Shown: positions 1 through 13,109 of the stretch, one piece after another
Numbering within the stretch: the first letter of the stretch is position 1
Layout: each line of letters begins with the position of its first letter
Assembly (NCBI GenBank): GCA_034687125.1
Contig: JAQGBZ010000044.1
Location: forward strand, 186,001 to 250,000
Source of the DNA: Neelides folsomi
Lineage: Eukaryota > Arthropoda > Collembola > Neelipleona > Neelidae
DNA: 64,000 nucleotides
Direction: 5' to 3'
The notes under the pieces: generated by a model
Told to the model about the DNA's origin: nothing
Seen by the model: the letters and a program-made list of their open reading frames with translations, nothing else
The model's database searches: none
Made by a program: the position numbers and the translations under genes

Positions 1-748
1 TACAAAATCCTACATGAACAAGGTCGGAGAGGATTTGAAGTCAAAGAGCAAAGTTGAATACAAAGGAGAGGATAATCGTCTGAAGGTCACCAATCATTCC
101 ACAATTACATTTTTACATTATATTTAATCTATGTAAAGTCAATTCATTTAGAGCTTATTTAGAAAATGTTTTATGTAGGAGAAACCATTGGAGGTTGAAG
201 GGATTAAATTGATTTTTAATGGTCCATTTAATTATAATTTAATTCCAATTAACAGATTACTGCACTTCGAATGACAGCCAACATCAATCAGATTGTCCGA
301 GATTTGTTCCGAACTCCTCCAATCTTCAAGAGCAATGTTGGATTTTCATGGAGGCCATTGAAGGAGAAAAAGCCGGTCACAGCAGGCGGTTCAATTGACA
401 AAGGTCAAAAGAGACGAGCTGATAGCAACGGAGAACCTTCAAATTCAAAAGGTCCAAGAACAGTTGGATCTGAAAGAGTTCTTTACCAACCACCAAGTGG
501 AAAGTTTTCAAGCCGAGCAGGAAATTTCTGTAAATTTTAATTATAAGTTATTTAATCTTTACTTTATAATAATAATGTTTAAATCAACATTGGAGTTAAT
601 ATGAAGAATGTAAAATGATAATTATTTCACTATAGCCCCTTCTGCGTCTGGGTTTCGTGGTGGTGGCCGTGGACGAGGACGAGGATCACCAAGGGGAAAT
701 TTTCGTCCTGTGGGTCAACGTGGAAGCAACTTCCGTCCCCGTTTCTAA
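1..748 (+). CDS. API5: API5 (apoptosis inhibitor 5 / AAC-11), C-terminal part
   Basis: Partial gene; the 5' part lies before the window. Exons are 2-85 (frame from base 2), 256-529 and 636-748, ending in TAA. The first exon matches the end of the helical-repeat region. The second encodes NINQIVRDLFRTPPIFKS, then a GQKR basic stretch like the API5 nuclear signal, then LYQPPSGKFSSRAGNF, close to the human YNPPSGKYSSNLGNF. The last exon is an RG-rich tail (RGGGRGRGRGSPRGNFRP) of a kind that can bind RNA or be arginine-methylated. API5 is a nuclear HEAT/ARM-repeat protein that blocks apoptosis after growth-factor withdrawal and binds acinus and FGF2. Splice sites are GT-AG and keep frame. The family call is by recall of the human sequence and is strong over the last 100 residues. 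Confidence 0.9.
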
Positions 749-2142
749 CTTTTATTAATTTTATTTTTTTGTAAAAATTATGTTGTGTATGTTTTGAATT
801 AACTTCACGTTGTTTTACATCACCCGTTTACTGAAAGTGTAAGTGGAATTTTTATGTAATTGATCCCAAAACAACTTTGTGAATATTTTCAACGTAAGAT
901 TGCCAATGAATCCTCATGGCGTAAACGAATAGTTGAGGTTTATTATTATGAAAGAATTATATTTTTCTTGAAACAAGTGTTCTTTTAAATATTATGTTAT
1001 TAAATATTAATACCTTATATAATTATAATTAAAGTAATATTACTTTTAATAAATTGTTGGATTTGATAAATGTTTGAACAACGAAGGTTGGGTTGAAAAT
1101 TTATCTTTTTCTTTGGGTATGTATCGATATTATATGTAACATTTATTCTAATATATCTGTTATGTTATACATATAGTTTGACTTATTTAGTAGTAGTATT
1201 GACTGTATTTATTGTGAATATTCTTTTGATTTTGTAATAAGTACTTATATTATATGAAATCCTAACTTTAATTTTCACGTGGTGAAATATTAATTTTATT
1301 AACATTACTTGGAATGAGATTAACTTTTACCTTCCATTCAATTCCTATTTATTTATTGTAAATATTTCCAAAATCCTCTTTAATTTTCGTAGTCCTCGCT
1401 ATTATAGCTAATTACTAATTGGTAATGGCTCCAATTATCCATAGATTTGTATTCAAATTTACCTTTACTAATCTTAATTTTATTCCTTAGCTTATTATAT
1501 TAAAAGATGTCATTTGAGTGTTCTCTTTTGTAAAAAAAATAATGTTGTAAACTCTTATTGTACATTTACTTAAATTGAGTTTGTACAATCCCAAATAATT
1601 CCCTTTGGGTACTTGAGTGAAATAATGCCTTATATCTATTACATATAGGACACTACTGATAGTTGTACTTATATTCAAGTTGAAATCTAAATATAATTTT
1701 ACTATCAATTCATTTAACTAATTTTTGTAGTTGATTGACCTTTGAGAAATTGTTAATAAAATGCCATGGTTTAAAAGTTTTTTAAATCATATAATATGTC
1801 GAATAATTGACGCATATTTATATTGCTTGATATTAAGATTTTGGCTTATATCTTATTATTTTGCTTAATTTATTAAAAAGTGGAAATTGAGTTTGCGTAA
1901 TCCAGTGGTTTGTAAATTATATTTCTTCGTGTATTTTGTTGTTATTGAAAAGGAGTAAGTTTTTGAAAGGATCGTGGGAAGAAATTGTCGGAGCGTAAAG
2001 GAAGGAGATGAAATTAGTGAAGGGATCTCCTCCACCTCATGCGGTTTCTCCGTCACTCCAATTTACTTCTTTGGGGGAAACTCATTTGACCAACTCTTCA
2101 AATCACATCCGGCGTGGAATCGTCCAAGGAAAAACGCAATAA

Positions 2143-2158
2143 CCCCCCCCCCCCCCCC
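2143..2158. repeat. homopolymer run of 16 C
   Basis: Sixteen consecutive C residues in a region that is otherwise AT-rich. The exact length is likely to be polymorphic or subject to sequencing error. Confidence 0.95.
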
Positions 2159-2645
2159 ATTCCCCCGTCTTACTCCCCTCCAAGCTTAATCTTAATTCCA
2201 AACACGAGTCAAATGTAAACATTCCTTTTAGGATTTACTAAAATCCTTCATTTAAATACACAATACATACAAACATAATTATATCCATATAATTATAGTT
2301 ATAATAATATTGTATATTTTAGTATGCTTGGGAATATACAAGTTATTCACATATGGTATGTATTTGTATTATCCTACATATTTGCAGTAATAAGCAGTGA
2401 AGCATATTTTCAATAATTGTAAAATCTACTTAAGATTTAAAATTGAACCTTTGATTTCTTTTCCATTTAATCCAAATTAATAGAATGGGGAATTGTAACC
2501 TTTTAAATGCCTTTTAAATGCTCATGAATGTCATGGACATATTTAATATATTAGGGATATAATTCCAAGTGTGATTCTGATAAGTATGAAGATATATCGT
2601 CCTCTGTATGTATGTACTTATCTATACTATACAGTATGTAATGTA

Positions 2646-2728
2646 CAAGGTGGCCCCGAGTTAACTGAAAGTGAGTTTTTTTAATATACGTTGCTATGAA
2701 AAAACTCAGTTAACTCTGGGCCACCCGG
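2646..2728. mobile_element. 83-bp hairpin MITE with TA flanks
   Basis: The ends form inverted repeats: the left begins CAAGGTGGCCCCGAGTTAAC and the reverse complement of the right begins CCGGGTGGCCCAGAGTTAAC, followed by CTGA and a T/A run on each arm. A TA dinucleotide flanks both sides (2644-2645 and 2729-2730), as expected for a Tc1/mariner-type insertion. It has no coding capacity, so it is a non-autonomous miniature element. The arms have diverged slightly. Confidence 0.75.
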
Positions 2729-4172
2729 TATATTACATACGATATGTATGTATGTACAGATATCTTATGTATCATATGCAGTATGAGTATGTGAGTTTAA
2801 AAGGGCTTTGAATGAAATTTGTATTTGTTGGTATGCCGAAGTGTTTTGAATTGGGTGGATCGAGAGATGCCTTGAAATGTTGTTTGGTGGGGAGGAGGAA
2901 GGAACAAAGGAAACGGAACAATGGAGGCGTCTCCCCTTCAACGGACGGTCACGCGAACGGTCACACGACAAGAAACATCCAAACCAGCCCAATATGTAGG
3001 ATACATACAAAATGAGAAGGAACATTTCATTTACAATATATTACCCATATTTTAACCTTAGTTTAAGTAAATATGGTCACTTAACGATCTTTGCTTAACA
3101 ATAAATATCATATATTACTTATAAAATGAATACCTATGTATTTATGTTACCTATAAAATGAATTAGAAAAAAAGTGAAAATGAAAAATAAACAAATTAGT
3201 TTGTGTTCAATCAGAAGGATAAAAATTAAAAAAATGTTTAAATTGATTCTGTGCCCAAAATGCTCAATGGATCCTTAATGAGTGAAGTGTTTTTCTGGAG
3301 GTTGAAGATGGGTCTGATTAAAAAAGGCATTAATTGGATGTTCGGAAGGAGGTTGGGTGTATCTGGGAAGGAGCTTGAGATTACAACTAACGATGGTTTT
3401 ACATTACCCGATATAAAGATATTGATCGTAAAAACAGTGAGTGGTTCCGAGAGGTTTTAAATTGAACCACGGTGTCTTTCAGAGTGAGGTCGAAGGGGAT
3501 TCGTGGTGTGGTGGGGAGCCCTTTGGACGATCCCAAATTGAGGCCTCCAAGGGGCCGTCGGGAAACATATGAGAGACTCAAATGTAATATTACAAAACCC
3601 ATATACATTAAATCCTATATATACCATTTCCTACAATTTTAACCTTTTAAACTCCCTCCAAATATTTAATTCTCTCGTATTTAATTTTTCATCCCTTGAT
3701 TTAACCATAAGGGTAAATACCTATTACATAACCAAAGATAGATTATTATACAGACTCTGATCTGGTATATTGAGAGTCTATAATGTGTGCTTATACAGAA
3801 ATATTGTACATAGCTAGCCTATATGGATACTACTAAAGTACATAATGTGAAGTAATAAAGCACAATAAACCATAATTCCCCAACTGGTGGAATTTTGAGT
3901 GAATTATGAATGAAGTGAGTTTTGTCATTGTTGGTTTGTTGTATATGGAAAAGGTGTGATATATAATATATGTAAAAAGTATATATGCAAGTATATAAAA
4001 GGGTGATGTCATAGCAGGAGCGAATGAGAATAATTGGAGGGAAGTATTTGGATTCGGTGGGATCGGATTGGGAATGCGGGACGTGAGGGAAGTAGCATAT
4101 GGCAATTCCCTTAGTCCAACCCTCGTTTGACTCATTTGAGTGTGAGGTTTTGAGGTGAAGAGGTCGACCGTT

Positions 4173-4986
4173 ATGGCGTCCAACGTCCTCTCCGAAACCA
4201 GGAATATTTTGAAGCCGAAGCGGGTCAACGATGTCGGGGAGGTTGTTGTTAAGGGGCTGTTGAAGAAAGGGCCGAACACCATGGCCAGACGGAATGCTCG
4301 AGAGAGGAATCGAGTCAAACAGGTAAGGTATCCCATTCAGACTTCCTTTTTAAAGGGCTCTTCATTACTCCTTGAGGGTTCCGCATTGTCCCAGTTGGTT
4401 TCTTATGTTGGGTGGAAAGGGAAGGATCTTTCCCTGCAATGAATGAAAGTAATTGAAAATCCTCCTTTATGTCTCACACACTTCACTTGTATTCTTCCCC
4501 ATTCACCAGACAGTTACAGTTACACCATTCGGTCTTTGATTAAAAATTATTCCTTTCTTGGCTCAGGTTAACCAAGGCTTCGTCACTCTTAAACAACACA
4601 TTCCGGAAACATACAGAATGAAGAAAATGTCAAAGGTCGACACTTTGCGATGTGCTTTGGATTACATTAGAAGTCTTGAGACGGTTTTGGACATTTCTTA
4701 TTCCGATGACCCGCCACTTGGTCACAATTTATTCCAATCCTCCTCCTTTGAAGATGACGAGAGCTTTGGATATAATTCGGTGAGCGAAATGGAATCCCTT
4801 CAAAATATTTGCGACGAGGGGGAACATTTCCCGCCACAAAATGTACTAAAGAAGGGGGAAGGTTTGAAAGGAGAGGAACAGAGATTTATTACAATTTCCA
4901 AACCCCTTCTTCGATTCCCACTCAAAATGGATATGGACCAGGAAAATCGACAACAAATACAAATCATTGACATGGGACCAATTTGA
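4173..4986 (+). CDS. ASH: Achaete-scute family bHLH transcription factor (diverged copy)
   Basis: Two exons, 4173-4322 and 4567-4986 (TGA), give 189 residues. The ATG at 4173 is the first in frame. The basic region RRNARERNRVKQ ends exon 1. Exon 2 opens VNQGFVTLKQHIP (helix 1), followed by a short loop and MKKMSKVDTLRCALDYIRSL (helix 2). NARERNRVKQVN is diagnostic of the achaete-scute group, which dimerises with daughterless/E proteins, binds E-boxes and specifies neural precursors. The intron (GT-AG, 244 bp, phase 0) falls after RVKQ, exactly as in the second homologue at 13-14 kb. The acidic/aromatic C-terminal motif seen in that paralogue is absent here; the tail is Glu/Gln-rich and ends IDMGPI. 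Family certain, orthology within the family not resolved. Confidence 0.9.
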
Positions 4987-7900
4987 TTCCTTGTTAATAT
5001 TATTAATTATAATTATAATAATAATTATGATAATTATAATATATTGCATTTAATGATCTCACTCAATTTCCATTGATTCTTAACAACCTAACTATGAGTG
5101 TTGCATAATACCAGTAGTACTATTATGCACATAGATAATTAATTAACTTTGTCATTATTAATCTAAATATTCCCATTGCTGTCATTCTTCATTTCTGTAT
5201 CTACTTTTATGAACAATTTATCAATTTACTATAGTGTGGATTTTCTACTTAAATGCCTTGAAGTTTTATTTTCATATTTGAATACTGTTCAGATGTGTTT
5301 TAATTAACATTCATGCCGGTTTTACTAGTCTTTAAATGTTATTATTTATTTAAAATAAGTAATGTATATGGTACATGATACAGATCTCTAAAGTTGTGTT
5401 TAGATACAATTCGTAATGTATTCCTCTTATAAGCACAAAGTGATTATTGACTATACTATATACTAAATGATTAAATAATAAAATTTGCAAAAAGTACATT
5501 ATTGCCATATTATATAAAGACCATTAAAAAAATTCATAATTATTTATTTTAGCATAAAACATAAATAATTATCATATATTTCATAAAGAATTTATTCTGA
5601 TTTAATCTGAGTTCATATTTTGCAATCCGCACGAGTAACGGAAATCGAAGAGCGTTCTTATGAAATACAGGTAGTTGTGTATTTATAATGTCCAATATGT
5701 GAGTTGAAGGGACCTACAATGTGAAGCAATATTTAACTTGTGTAACTTATGCTATTGAGCTATTCAATATTTGCATGTCCAATGAGTGGAGGATTTTATA
5801 TTTATTACTCCACAGATGGGATAGAAAGGAAGTGAGGGGAAGAATTCATTTTTAAAATACAATACGCCAATCCACCAACTTCCTCAAAAATGGGTTTAAA
5901 GGGTCAGTGTCCAAATTCCATTTGGGAATCTGAAAAGAAAAGTGATATGAAATGAGTAGACTATATACAGGTAGTGTACTAATATCAGAGTACAGTTTAA
6001 CTCTATGTTTTACTTATATGTTACGCACATAAATAAATTGATAGATGTATTAGAATACATACACAACCACATCCCTTGTTGTGCTGTAACATTAATGTGT
6101 CGTTATCATTTGAAAGCACGAAAGTTTAATTTGGCGCGAAGGACCATCTGTCTGTCCCTCCAAAACTCCAATGTAAATCTCATTAATAGAGGAAACAACA
6201 TTTATTCATTACGGATATCAAGAAAAAAATTCTTCCGTGCCATTCCATGAGACATTGGAAAAGTCGTTCAAATCAACAAAATAGTGTTAAAGTAAATACC
6301 TATATGAAATAAATACCATATAAATATATGTATGTACTTGTCCTACCTTGTACCTATCTGTAGGTATATCCATAAGCATTGTTCTCAGTCTACCCATAAG
6401 TAGAATTAGTGAAATACTTTATATAGAAAAATTCCAATATAGATAAAAACATATGTAGGTAATAATAAAGGTAGTAATATACTGATATATTTTACAATCC
6501 ATATTAAATATGTTCAAGTACAGATATATAGAGTTCTACATTCAAACTACACATGTTAACCCAAACCGATTTTATAATTATATAGGTAAGTGTAATGGAA
6601 ATCAACATACGGCACTCCTAGTGATTTAAACACCGGATCTACCGGAAATACATGTGCAGTACATAGATTATACTTACATAAATACAGATATGATATATAT
6701 GGTATATTAGGTACGTATGTGTTGGAGAATTTGAGTTGGTAAAACCATGTTCCAATCACTTACATACTTCACTTGCTTTTATTAATCCACAATGCTCAAA
6801 AACTTACTAACGGCATTTCAAACTTGGTGTGATATGTAAAATAAAATAAATATAGGTTATAGTGTTCCGTATGATATATATTTATTTCCTTATCAAATTT
6901 TGTCCCCTCTGTTGGTTCTTCCAAAGTCTCCGAATATATTTAGGAAATGGAACCGAAAAGAGGAAATGACATAACGTCAAATTAATTGTCTATTTTTCAT
7001 TATTCATCAACTTTCCCCTTCTATAAATTCCACCAAGGAAAAAAGAAAAGTGTTGGATGGTATAATTAATATACTTATAAGGAAAATATTTAGGAAGTAT
7101 TGAAATCCCCTTTGTTGTAATTTGAGTTTTGTGTAGATTTTGAGAATAACAGTATATTACTCGTACTTTTTACCCCCATCGACCTTTTCTCGCCAAGGTC
7201 AATTTAATTTGAAAAGAATAAATAATTGAATTTTAACACCCTCGTAGTGGGCTTTATGAAGAATTTATGAGTTTTAATAACAAGGAAATAAATTTATAAT
7301 AATTTCCATTGGCCCTCAATAACATTTCCATAAAAATGAATTGCCGTTATGTGAAAGTCCCTTGAGGATCCCTTGATCATTATCTCAGATACAAAAAACC
7401 TTTCTGGCGTCATCTCAGAGAGAAGTGATAATAAAGGAGAGAGATTTATTCATTCAATCCACACGACTCGGATCCATACAAAATAAGCCCACACGTTTTA
7501 TCTCTCACCGTTCCTCATTAAACAAATGCGTGTATGCGTAAGGGAGATATCCCCTGCATATAAAAATCTCGGCTTTGATATGAGGGCAAATTATATAATA
7601 CGAGTCTCGTATGTACATATGTGTGCGTAAGCTTTTCCGATACACCCGGCTGAACACTAAACTCCTTTTAAAAAATATTATTTCTCATATACAAACTTAC
7701 AAACTCCAGAATATCATACGAAAGTATTTATTTAAATTCTTCACACATTTTTTTGGTTCCACTCGTGCCTTCACACTTTTTACATTTAAACCCCATTTCC
7801 AACATAAAGCCTAATTTATTCCATATTTAATTTACTACCATATAATATAGACTGGGTTATCGAGATATTTAATTTTTATCAGTCCATGAATAAGAAATTT

Positions 7901-10900
7901 TAATTTTAATTCAAGTTTCAATCGTAATTTGAAAAATGCTTTAAACGGGAATAAAATTAATTTTATAACAATAAGGAATATAACGGTACTATATTAGAAA
8001 AAAGGTATAATGGTTCCATTAATAATTCCTAGTGTGATTATGCACGATTGAAAGTCCTTGACCCATTCATTTTAGAATGACTTTGTCCATCTGGTCATTC
8101 ATATTCATCTATTACACATGTTCATCTAATACACATATTCATATAATAGACATATTCATCTAATGATTGTTGAAGTGAAGTTTTGTGGAGCCGCACGCGT
8201 TTGGCAGCCGCCAAATCCCCCAAGGTAACTTCAAGGAGTCAACTCATTATCACTTCCATGAGTAAAAAAGAAAAGGCCTGGAGCTGAAATGTAAAATGCT
8301 AACTATCTGTTTGTATCTTCCATTCAAAGAACATTCAAAGAACATCCCGAGTTTCCCGAGTTTGAACTGGTAAGGCCATCGATGTCTCTTCTTACGCCCA
8401 TTGTCCTTAGTGATCTCCATATCCTTCCTTTATCTTGTGGGTAATTCGAGGAGTTCCAGACCTTCCCTAATGCCTTTCAACTCGTCCGAGAAAAACTTGT
8501 TTCTACTCAATTAGGTTTGTAAATCTCGACATCTTTTGTTTTCTCCGCCCACCCTCAGGAAAGTTGAGGAAACACGAAGCTTTGGGGTACAAGAAAACAA
8601 CCCTTAATTCCCCTCTCAGGTTAAATCCCAAATCCCTCCGCTCCTGTAAAATTAAACATATTGTTTTCATTCTAAATGGAATTCAGAATGGATCAAACCC
8701 ACATTTGTACCATATACCTAAGATTGGTATATTATATTTAATATTTTACATATGTTGCTTTGTATTATAAGTAGTCTTCTTTGTTATTTAAGTTAAAGGG
8801 GTTTTGAGTTTTAAAGAAAGGATTGTAAGGTCTATTCTTATGATAATAAAATCAAATTGAGCAACATCTCCACATTGTTCCGCCTTCTGGTTAATTCCTA
8901 TTCCTTCGCCGTTGGGTCGTAAATACATTATTCAATTCCGCTAAGTGGATATTGGGAAAACCGGATAGTTTGCCGTTTGAGTCCTCCTGAACAAACCTTT
9001 GCCATTTCAATATTTGAATTGTTGATGGAAACCAGGCGGAGGAACATAAATGGTTAAAAAAGGTCGGACCCTTTGTTTGACCCAAAGGTAAATTGTATTC
9101 AACGTTAGTCACTCGCACGTACCTTTGGGATTGGGATTGGTCATAATTAGAATAAGGTAATTTCAAAACTCCGCTAACCTCCGACTATTATGCAAATAGA
9201 CAATTTTTAAAATATCATCTAAATGCAAAAAGGATCCAGGTGAGGGTTTCTCAATTTATTTATCAGATCTGAAGGTTCGAGCCGACTTGCCAATTTCCTT
9301 TACGATCCAACTTCATCAAACTTTTTGAGATGAGCCAGACCAGTAGAACCGCTGTTATTTACCTATATGACAAATGGTTGAAATTTGACAGTTGAGGTCT
9401 GGGGTTATTTAATCTCCCCACCTTCGTTTCAAGAAGGCCCAAACACCGGGGATTGGTTTTATCTTGGAAGTTCGCCTTGGTGGTCAAAGTGTCAATAGGA
9501 TTTGGAATACGGAGAAAATTTAAGGAAGGGTTAAATTGAATGGGAAGTGTGCCGAGGGTTAAAACTTGGTTTTAATGAAAAACCGCCCTGTGACACTAGC
9601 TCTGTTCAACCCTATTTACATCCCTATACATCCCAATACAATTAGAGCAATATGTATTGGGGAATTGAAGGCAGGGAAATGACCTAGATATAATATATAT
9701 TTATAGTTGGTGGACAATATGTGAAATGATTAGGGATCTACACACGCTCCCTCAATGAGTGATTTGGAGGACAAAAAATAATGGCCATATGTTGTTGAAC
9801 AAGATGACCATAATGGATGGACACACTCGGAGGATATTGACCACTTGACATAAAAGGTGGGCTTCACCGACAAGGAATTGGGCCAACTCCCCCACACTCA
9901 CACACATGCCAATCTATTGACATTCAGATGGAAAGAAAAATGGTGAAAAAAAGTATTTTTAAATCTCAATTCCACTTTCACTCTTTTCCTCCACCACTTG
10001 AGATGTCCACAAAGGAACAACACGGTCTGGTCAATGATTTGAAGGAGAGAGTCGAAGTTGTTACAATTGGGCTACAAATTACCTGGAACCGCCGTTGGTC
10101 CCTTTCTTACCATTCAAATCCCAGACTTGGGAATGGAAATGAACATTATGGATTCAATTTTAATCTCTTCCTCCCGTCCTACTCCTTTCTCCAAATCACA
10201 TCCAATTTACGTTAAACGACATTCACCCGGACTATGAATGATTTATGATTTAAAATTATTGTCGTCGTTTATTTGGTGGTTTTATGGCAAATTTTATATT
10301 TGGGATTTTGTAAAATGTTTGATTGGATTTGAACTGAACCGGGAAAGGAAATCAGAATGAGTTGAACCCTAAAAATTTAAATATTTTTTTGCACTTATTG
10401 GTTCATTGGGTTGGGATTTTGGGATGAAGGCAGACGTCGTGTCAAGGGCCATTAGATTCCTCACCTTTACTTTTAAACCTTTAGAGAACATTCCACCCAA
10501 GATTTTTAAAAACATTGTCCATTCAAAATTCGTCTGGTTTTCTTTAGCGCATGAATAAATACATGTTACATAGTGATATTTACATAATATATATCTACTA
10601 CAAAATACCATACATCTACCAACTCACTACTCATCTATGTACTCGTATGTATGTAATTTATGTATGTGAATAAACAACAATTATGTAACTGTGATAAATG
10701 AAGGAAAAAATGAAAATCTAAAATATCAAGTAAAACATTTTGAAAATCTTTAATATATTTATATATAAAATGTATTTGTTATATATAAAATATATTTGTT
10801 GAAATACATGACCAAGTGTGTAAGAATAAAAAAGGAGTTCTGTTGAATGTTAAACGCCCATGTCTTAAAGGTAAATGGAGACGGTTGAAATTGTCTTTCA

Positions 10901-13109
10901 TCCAGACCCCCATATCTCTCTCATATATATCATATATGTTCCATCCAGTTGATCAATAATTCTTATCTCCTTCATGTTCCGACGGAGGATGTGGAAATTG
11001 GGAATAAGTGCCCCGTGTTAAATGATGTGTGGGATGTTTGGACCGAAACCTCCAGAAAGAGAAATCCAAAGGGATGAACTACCGGAGCTTCCCTGCTGCC
11101 CAAACCTTCGTCTGGCTCGAGCCACCTCAACATTGTTACGGCTTTACGGCTATTCTCCCCCAGGGGATGAACCATATGGAACTTCGGTGTCAAATTGAGC
11201 AGTGGGAGGGATTCACCCTCATCAACGTCATACAATCATTATGAACAAGAAACAAATGGAGGACAATTTTTTTTATTTCAACAATCCATACAGGAACAGT
11301 TTAACATATTATTTAATATTTTTAACACGTTTTTGAACAACATTTACAGTAAAGGCTCTCGCTTATTCCTACACTTAACAATTCGACATTTTATTTATTT
11401 ATAAACAGTTTACATATATAAAAATAGTTTAAGTACCTAGTTGTTTTGTATAGCAATTTATATATTTATCGTTTCAGTTATTTAATTTTACGTTGGTTAT
11501 ATAATGAGAGTTAACAGTCAGTTTAAGTTAATTTTCATAATTTATTAATGTATAGTAGTATAGCTTTTGTTTGTATTATTAATCTCGTTCTTAAGTATTA
11601 GCGTTTAACATTGAGTTCACGATCATTTGAGGTGATAGTATTTAATTTTTAATTGGATGGATGATAGATATGCGTTTAAGAGTCATTGAATCTTAAATGT
11701 TCACTAATTGGTTGAAACAATTAAGGCTCGTGTAAGAAGGCCCTTTGATTTGCTTTCAGGTTCCTTTTCATGATTGATCTTTCTTTTACCCATTTACTTG
11801 ATAGTACTCAACAGTTACAAATATTGAAATTGGTTTCATAGTCAAATCTGGCTTTTTAACAAATGGGATAAATAATAACAATAATCAGAGTGAAATTTTA
11901 AACTAAACGGCAGTCATGGTCAAACCTTATTCCTAATAACTAACAGTATGTACAAAAATTACAAAACAATACAAACTAATTAAAATATGTATTTATAAAT
12001 TAAAATGTTCAAAAATGTGAATCGCTTCTGAGGAATGTTCATTTTAATACATAAAAGCTTATTTTACATCCAAATATTCTCTATGCATTTTGAATGTTGT
12101 AAGTTGTAACTTCTAACGAATTGTGCTAGAAATTGGTAAAAAATGCATTTTTGATAAATTGTAAATAAATGAGATTTGGAGTTTAAAAGTAAATGCAATT
12201 TGGATTGGAAACGTAAATTGGTATTGAGATGAAAAGTTTAAATCAAAACTGTTGTCAATTCCATGACCATTTTAACATTCTCAAAAGTGACTAGAACAAT
12301 TCCCGCATATTCAACTAAAATTAAGATATTTAAAATATGTAATCATTAACAAGAGAGAAACCTATAGAACTATGGACGTAAATATTATAATGACACTTTC
12401 TTATACTCGTCTCGTCTCGTAACACATATTCAAAATATTAAAAAATACGAACATATGAAATAAAATAATATTATGTAAAAAATGGCTAGAATGAACAACC
12501 AAGAGATGTACACTTTGTCTTTTTTAATGTTAAAAACCGGATGAGTCCAAAACATTAAAAAATTCAAAAGTACCTTCTAGATCAAGATGGAATAAATAAA
12601 GAGTTGGATTTTAAAATAAAGATAAATGAAAAGATGTCGGAGGTGTTGGATCAAAATTTGACTTAAATTCCCTATGTGACCTACCAGAGCTCCTCCATTG
12701 TCATTGGGGGGATTTGAGTTAAAAGGTATTTAGACAGAGGTAATGAGGAATCACAGTGGCATTGGAGGGACCCGGAGAGATCCAAATTTCGGAGTTCAGG
12801 TGTCCTCTGGGTTGGATGAATGTGAAGGGTCGAACCATTTTTGGAATTAAATGGGCGAGTGGGCTTAAGGAATCGGATCCGAAGTGTATGGAAGAAGGAC
12901 GGTGGAAGGGCGATCCTTTGAAGGGACGGATAATGGAAGTGAAAGGAGGGGAGAAGAAGGGTCTTTGGAGCGTCCCTTCAGCCCCTCTTTCACATGGGAA
13001 GCAAAAAATGGTTTGAATAAGAACCTTCGGATCTCCCAACTCACGACGGTTTTTCATTTCCTCATCGGCGTCCATTTTGATCGGAGAATTAAACCGAGAC
13101 GATTATGAC
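4987..13109. other. 8.1-kb spacer between the two convergent achaete-scute genes
   Basis: No coding sequence is recognised on either strand. Long AT-rich tracts alternate with more complex islands near 8.2-8.6, 8.9-9.6, 9.9-10.2, 10.97-11.24 and 12.7-13.1 kb, where short frames are open but look like nothing known. A 17-bp tandem repeat lies at 8104-8169. As this gap separates two proneural genes, I infer that it holds 3'-UTRs and shared enhancers; no specific binding site was established. Confidence 0.55.
8104..8169. repeat. 17-bp tandem repeat, about 4 copies
   Basis: The unit ttcatctaatacacata starts at 8104, 8121, 8138 and 8155 with a few substitutions; the last copy is incomplete. Confidence 0.85.

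Larger units (their letters stand above)
749..4172. other. AT-rich intergenic spacer between API5 and the first bHLH gene
   Basis: No gene is recognised here. The stretch holds a 16-bp C run at 2143-2158, a hairpin element at 2646-2728, and two more complex islands (about 2812-3015 and 3250-3600) whose short open frames match nothing I know. API5 3'-UTR sequence must lie in the first few hundred bases, and the promoter of the bHLH gene in the last part. Confidence 0.6.

Noticed and set aside
2640-2735. MicroRNA precursor
   Set aside because: The hairpin has TA flanks and inverted tips like a miniature transposon, and I recognise no conserved microRNA sequence in it.
12719-13075. 118-residue minus-strand frame after the second bHLH gene
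   Set aside because: It lies where the 3'-UTR is expected, has no known domain, and is open on the other strand too.
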